The translations under genes were made by a program, and so were the position numbers. Shown in pieces: positions 4,338-5,004 of a stretch of 5,004 nt of DNA (positions within the stretch are counted from its first letter, which is position 1; each line of letters begins with the position of its first letter). The notes beneath the pieces are model-generated. The model was not told the DNA's origin and did no database searches. It worked only from the letters and a program-made list of their open reading frames with translations. Origin of the DNA: a bacterium (lineage in GTDB: Bacteria; Bacteroidota; Bacteroidia; Bacteroidales; Muribaculaceae); assembly GCA_004563195.1 (NCBI GenBank), contig SFTJ01000125.1, forward strand, positions 1 through 5,004, read 5' to 3'.

Positions 4338-5004
4338 ATGAAAAAGATACTTCAAAGTATGCGCAACGCCATTCCTGCCACCATCAAGAGCACGGTGTGG
4401 CTGCTGCGACTTATGATACCCATTTCGCTTGCGGTGACCTTGTTGCAACATTTCGGCATCTTGGAGTGGATAGCTATGGCATTGCATCCGGTGTTTGTGC
4501 ACCTTGGGTTGCCCGGAGCGTCGGCTGTGGCATATATCTCAGGCGCAGCTGCCGGCACCTATGCCGGAGTGGCGGTGATGATGTCGATGCCGCTCACCAT
4601 GAAGCAAGCCACCATAATCTCGCTTATGATAGCATTGTGCCACGCACTGCCCATGGAGTGCGCCGTGAATCGCATGACCGGTTCGTCGTTTTGGAAAATG
4701 GGCGTGATAAGAATAGTGGCGGCATTTGCTTGTCCCAACGAGCAGAGCTACATCTACCTCGGGGCGGCGGCGCACAGCACCTTCGTGCAAGTGATGCTCA
4801 TATGGCTGGTGTCGCAAGTAAAGATGTCGCTTATGGTGATTGGCATCATCTATAGCTTGATGGTGCTTCAGCGAGTGCTTGAGGCATATAATATGCTCCA
4901 CCGATTGTCGAAGATGCTCTCGCCGCTGATGCGCATCTTCGGATTGCCGCGCGATGCTGCCTATATGTGGCTCGTGGGCAATGTGCTGGGCATCAGTTAC
5001 GGCT
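4338..5004 (+). CDS. Nucleoside-recognition (Gate) domain membrane protein, N-terminal part
   Basis: The frame starts at ATG 4338 and stays open to the window end, giving 222 codons plus one base; the stop is beyond the window. The protein begins MKKILQSMRNAIPATIKST and is strongly hydrophobic, with segments at about residues 21-38, 61-80, 90-102, 120-132, 145-158, 162-178 and from 210 on. It resembles the Bacteroidales proteins annotated as nucleoside recognition domain-containing (Gate domain, related to SpmA/SpmB and nucleoside transporter gates). The first Gate module spans about 20-130, including a conserved-looking TGSS (114-117). The second begins with MVLQRVL (175-181) and FGLPRDAAYMWLVGNVLGISYG at the cut end. 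Cargo is unknown for these proteins; export or transport of a small molecule is inferred from the domain. The A-rich leader has no Shine-Dalgarno sequence. The stretch at 132-146 is more polar and shorter than I would expect. A start at codon 8 (4359) is less likely. Confidence 0.75.
   Translation, partial: MKKILQSMRNAIPATIKSTVWLLRLMIPISLAVTLLQHFGILEWIAMALHPVFVHLGLPGASAVAYISGAAAGTYAGVAVMMSMPLTMKQATIISLMIALCHALPMECAVNRMTGSSFWKMGVIRIVAAFACPNEQSYIYLGAAAHSTFVQVMLIWLVSQVKMSLMVIGIIYSLMVLQRVLEAYNMLHRLSKMLSPLMRIFGLPRDAAYMWLVGNVLGISYG

Noticed and set aside
4397..4855. 152-codon plus-strand frame and the 120-codon minus-strand frame at 4539-4901
   Set aside because: Both overlap the Gate-domain gene starting at 4338, whose frame has membrane segments and family motifs; these products are His/Arg-rich artefacts.

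Overview
The window looks like a chromosomal segment of a gut-type Bacteroidota (Bacteroidales; Muribaculaceae or a relative is plausible, but the species cannot be named from this sequence). The basis is the promoters, which fit the Bacteroidota form (TAnnTTTG with a TTG/TTTG element about 20 bases upstream), the A-rich leaders without a Shine-Dalgarno sequence, and the protein types. No mobile element, CRISPR array, rRNA or tRNA was seen.

Layout: (1) 1-876, plus strand, the C-terminal part of a Gfo/Idh/MocA-family oxidoreductase whose N-terminal Rossmann half lies before the window. (2) 877-1200, a convergent intergenic region with several inverted repeats and a strong stem-loop terminator (1130-1175). 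(3) 1201-2388, minus strand, a FucP-like sugar/proton symporter of the major facilitator superfamily, with its own promoter. (4) 2389-2945, a 557-base divergent intergenic region with the two outward-facing promoters. Between them is an array of about eight short palindromes with different but self-complementary stems, joined by a constant linker of the type CGGTTAWTS. (5) 2946-4100, plus strand, fucO, lactaldehyde reductase (1,2-propanediol oxidoreductase). (6) 4101-4337, terminator hairpins followed by a promoter set inside a perfect 9-bp inverted repeat. (7) 4338-5004, plus strand, the N-terminal 222 codons of a membrane protein with nucleoside-recognition (Gate) domains, cut by the window end.

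Functionally, the centre reads as a split deoxysugar module. The FucP-like permease would import a sugar such as L-fucose, and FucO would reduce the L-lactaldehyde released by fucose or rhamnose breakdown to 1,2-propanediol, regenerating NAD+. The isomerase, kinase and aldolase of that pathway are not in the window, so the link rests on family membership and divergent placement.

The observation most worth follow-up is the variable-stem palindrome array between the two promoters. The stems differ in sequence while both arms change together, and a three-unit block is duplicated. The permease also appears about 20 residues short at the start of transmembrane helix 7.
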